A stretch of 26,939 nucleotides of DNA. Origin: an uncultured Flavobacterium sp. (GTDB lineage: Bacteria; Bacteroidota; Bacteroidia; Flavobacteriales; Flavobacteriaceae). The stretch spans positions 1 to 26,939 of the forward strand of contig NZ_CAMLMK010000032.1 of NCBI RefSeq assembly GCF_946481155.1. The letters run 5' to 3'. Each line of letters opens with the position of its first letter. Position 1 is the stretch's first letter. The translations under genes were made by a program, and so were the position numbers. Positions 26,101 through 26,939 of the stretch are shown piece by piece. Under the pieces are notes generated by a model. It was not told the origin of the DNA and did not search any database. It saw nothing but the letters and a program-made list of their open reading frames with translations.

Positions 26101-26939
26101 AGGAACTACTACAATATGCTATAATTCTACGGCGTCGATTACGTTTTCAGGGACACCGGGAGCAACGGTAGAATATACAGTTAATTCGGGCCCAATACAG
26201 ACCATAACAATCGGAGCAGGAGGGAATACTGTTGTTGCTACAGGACCATTAACCGCTGACGCAACTTATACTTTGGTAAATGTGATTGCAGGAACAATTC
26301 CTAACTGTATCCAATCGGTAACCGGTGCTGCTATTGTAACCGTTGTTCAGACGCCTACTGTAACAGCTACTCCGGTATCAGAATCATTATGTTCGGGACA
26401 ATCTACCGGCATTCAATTACAGGGCACAGTTCCGAATACCACTTTCTCCTGGACTTATACTCAAATGGGAGGTGTAACAGGGGCTTCTAACGGAAGCGGA
26501 ACTATTATTTCACAAGTGCTTACGGCAGGAACTTCTGTTGGAACCGTGACTTATACGATAACGCCAACAGTGGGCAGTTGTACAGGAACGCCAATTACAG
26601 TGGATGTAACAGTTACACCGGCGCCTTCGGTAACGCTTAACACAACATCACAATCCCTCTGTACCGGAGGAACTACGAATATTACGATGACAAGTACTGT
26701 CGGTACGACAACCTTTAACTGGAATGTAGTGCAGACGGGAGGAGTAACCGGAGGAACAAGCGGAACGGGCACTTCCATTACTGATGTGCTGACGGCTTCC
26801 GGTACCACTATCGGGCAGGCTATCTATACTATTACACCAATTAATAACGGCTGTCCTGGTACACCACGAACAGTAACCGTTGCCGTTTATCCGACTCCGG
26901 TTGCTATGGCGAGTCCGTCATCAGAAACAATCTGTTCCG
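23147..26939 (+). CDS. giant BIG2/Ig/PKD-repeat secreted protein, 3' end outside the window
   Basis: The frame is open from ATG 23147 to the right edge: 1264 codons without a stop, checked at several points. A signal peptide (MKKIFTLLAGLMFVGSVVAQ) leads into an N-terminal domain typical of large T9SS proteins (about 21-185; DCVNAIVVCGNG, NSLWIKI, VDYDFWVYGPN, TGMNN, YYIAIDRP). After an Ig-like module around 280-370 come seven contiguous 74-aa BIG2-like repeats (371-888), then two Ig-like modules (about 889-1068, CxG pattern every 87 aa) and PKD-like modules of about 90 aa (from ~1069) that continue past the edge. The residue before each repeat series and the Cys positions keep strict register. 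The C-terminus is not visible; by N-terminal type I expect a type B sorting domain. It has its own promoter and leader hairpin. A filamentous surface adhesin is the likely role. A shorter in-frame start is unlikely because the signal peptide begins here. Confidence 0.9.
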   Translation, partial: MKKIFTLLAGLMFVGSVVAQNEPNDCVNAIVVCGNGAFSSNADGIGNIQEVAGCSSSEHNSLWIKINIVQSGTLGFTLIPDDPDINVDYDFWVYGPNRSCSNLGSPIRCNTTNPAAAGLADNQTGMNNSNVATTGGPGASGTGYVFWLNVVAGQFYYIAIDRPVGDGGFQIQWNGTAMNGTGAFPAPPTANQIPDVVTCSVTPNVGIFDLNAVRSQINADLAGNTINFYTTYANAVDGIAPLPNIIGNTSNPQRIYAKVVNNVAGCNTITDFNLRVVQVPNSGIAVSDTDVCSGENVTVTITGPPNVTVEYKINGGAVQTALLGASGVFQFTEAISANTTYTLVRSMVLDTNNAIVCSQIENETVSVVANALPTITGTFTACQGLTTQLTGSETPAAVSPWTSSDTSVATINATGLVTGVSVGSSTITYTNSNGCSASTIVSVTALPTITGSEVLCENSTTQLTGSGIPAVSNAWASSDTAVATVNATGLVTGISAGTTTITYTNNNGCTATASVTINALPTISGTLSACQGNTTQLTGSGTPAASNAWVSSNTSLATVDGSGLVTGVSAGTVTITYTNSIGCATTATVTINALPTISGTLSACIASASQLSGSDVPAAVNAWVSSNPGVATISASGLVSAITIGTTTITYTNNNGCSTTATFTVNDLPTVTGTNSICVTATTQLTGSGTPAASNPWTSSDTSVAVVTSNGIVAGVAAGTVTITYTNSNGCSNTSTVTVTALPVISGTLSACVGGTTQLTGSATPAVSNAWSSSNTAVATVSMAGLVSGLSSGTTTITYTNTNGCQVTAVVTINALPTIGGTLTACINGTTQLTGSGTPAASNAWVSSTTGVATVSGTGLVTGVAVGSTTITYTNSNGCSTATVIDVLSTPTATISISGASTICTGTTTDITISGTPNTTVSYTVNGTPATVSLPASGTVTFTTANLSAQTTYQLVSVSTGSGCSGVLTQAVVVTIAAQPTASISGTTTICYNSTASITFSGTPGATVEYTVNSGPIQTITIGAGGNTVVATGPLTADATYTLVNVIAGTIPNCIQSVTGAAIVTVVQTPTVTATPVSESLCSGQSTGIQLQGTVPNTTFSWTYTQMGGVTGASNGSGTIISQVLTAGTSVGTVTYTITPTVGSCTGTPITVDVTVTPAPSVTLNTTSQSLCTGGTTNITMTSTVGTTTFNWNVVQTGGVTGGTSGTGTSITDVLTASGTTIGQAIYTITPINNGCPGTPRTVTVAVYPTPVAMASPSSETICS
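24257..25810 (+). repeat. seven tandem 222-bp repeats (74-aa BIG2-like domains)
   Basis: Repeats start at 24257, 24479, 24701, 24923, 25145, 25367 and 25589. Each encodes 74 aa beginning (A/D)LP(T/V)I(T/S)G, with TTQLTGS, a Trp-x-SS motif, VATV, GLVTG and TTTITYTNxNGC at fixed positions. There is no insertion or deletion in any copy. The two Cys residues per copy (positions 12 and 65) are kept throughout. Confidence 0.95.
25811..26939 (+). repeat. Ig-like and PKD-like repeat series
   Basis: Conserved Cys codons recur at 25856, 26117, 26390, 26660 and 26933, giving periods of 261, 273, 270 and 273 bp (87-91 aa). The first two units are Ig-like (ISGxxTICxxxT). The next two are PKD-like (a Trp after F-S/N, GGVTGxxxGxGT, a YTITP segment and GTP). 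A further unit is cut by the window edge. Confidence 0.85.

Overview
The window looks like chromosome of a member of the Bacteroidota, most likely Flavobacteriia close to Flavobacterium. The evidence is several very large secreted proteins carrying type IX secretion system (T9SS) sorting domains, a PorP/SprF-family protein, an OmpA/PD40 protein of PorE-like layout, Bacteroidota-style promoter boxes (TAnnTTTG) and the near absence of Shine-Dalgarno sequences. All genes I can support lie on the + strand. I see no tRNA, rRNA, CRISPR array, transposase or phage-integration gene.

Region 1 (1-2407) holds a small cytoplasmic protein of unknown function, translationally coupled (TAATG overlap) to a DyP-type haem peroxidase, closed by a clear intrinsic terminator. 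It looks more GC-rich than the next genes. Region 2 (2709-5467) is an ATGA-coupled pair of membrane TPR proteins. The first ends in an AraC-type DNA-binding domain; the second has the same layout but stops where that domain would begin. Region 3 (5502-13155) holds a small exported protein resembling a phage tail-collar protein and a 2058-aa T9SS type A surface protein. Both are preceded by the same ~50-bp element at nearly the same distance from the start codon, which suggests co-regulation, possibly by the neighbouring TPR/AraC protein.

Region 4 (13194-23011) is a surface-adhesin cassette. It consists of a 2308-aa FN3/jelly-roll protein with a type B (gliding-motility-associated) C-terminal domain, then a PorP/SprF protein, then an OmpA/PD40/TPR protein. 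In F. johnsoniae, type B cargo such as SprB depends on its neighbouring SprF, so the likely logic is adhesin, its dedicated secretion or anchoring partner, and a peptidoglycan-tethering periplasmic partner. Region 5 (23024-26939) has its own promoter and a hairpin leader, then another giant secreted protein that runs off the right edge. It carries a recognisable T9SS-protein N-terminal domain, seven back-to-back 74-aa (222-bp) BIG2-like repeats with no indels, then Ig-like and PKD-like modules.

The most interesting observations are the shared upstream element, the TPR regulator paired with a DNA-binding-less paralogue, five copies of a ~60-aa module nested inside two host domains of the 2058-aa protein, the seven-fold 222-bp repeat, and two strong hairpins without a U-tract that end about 20 nt before start codons in the adhesin region.
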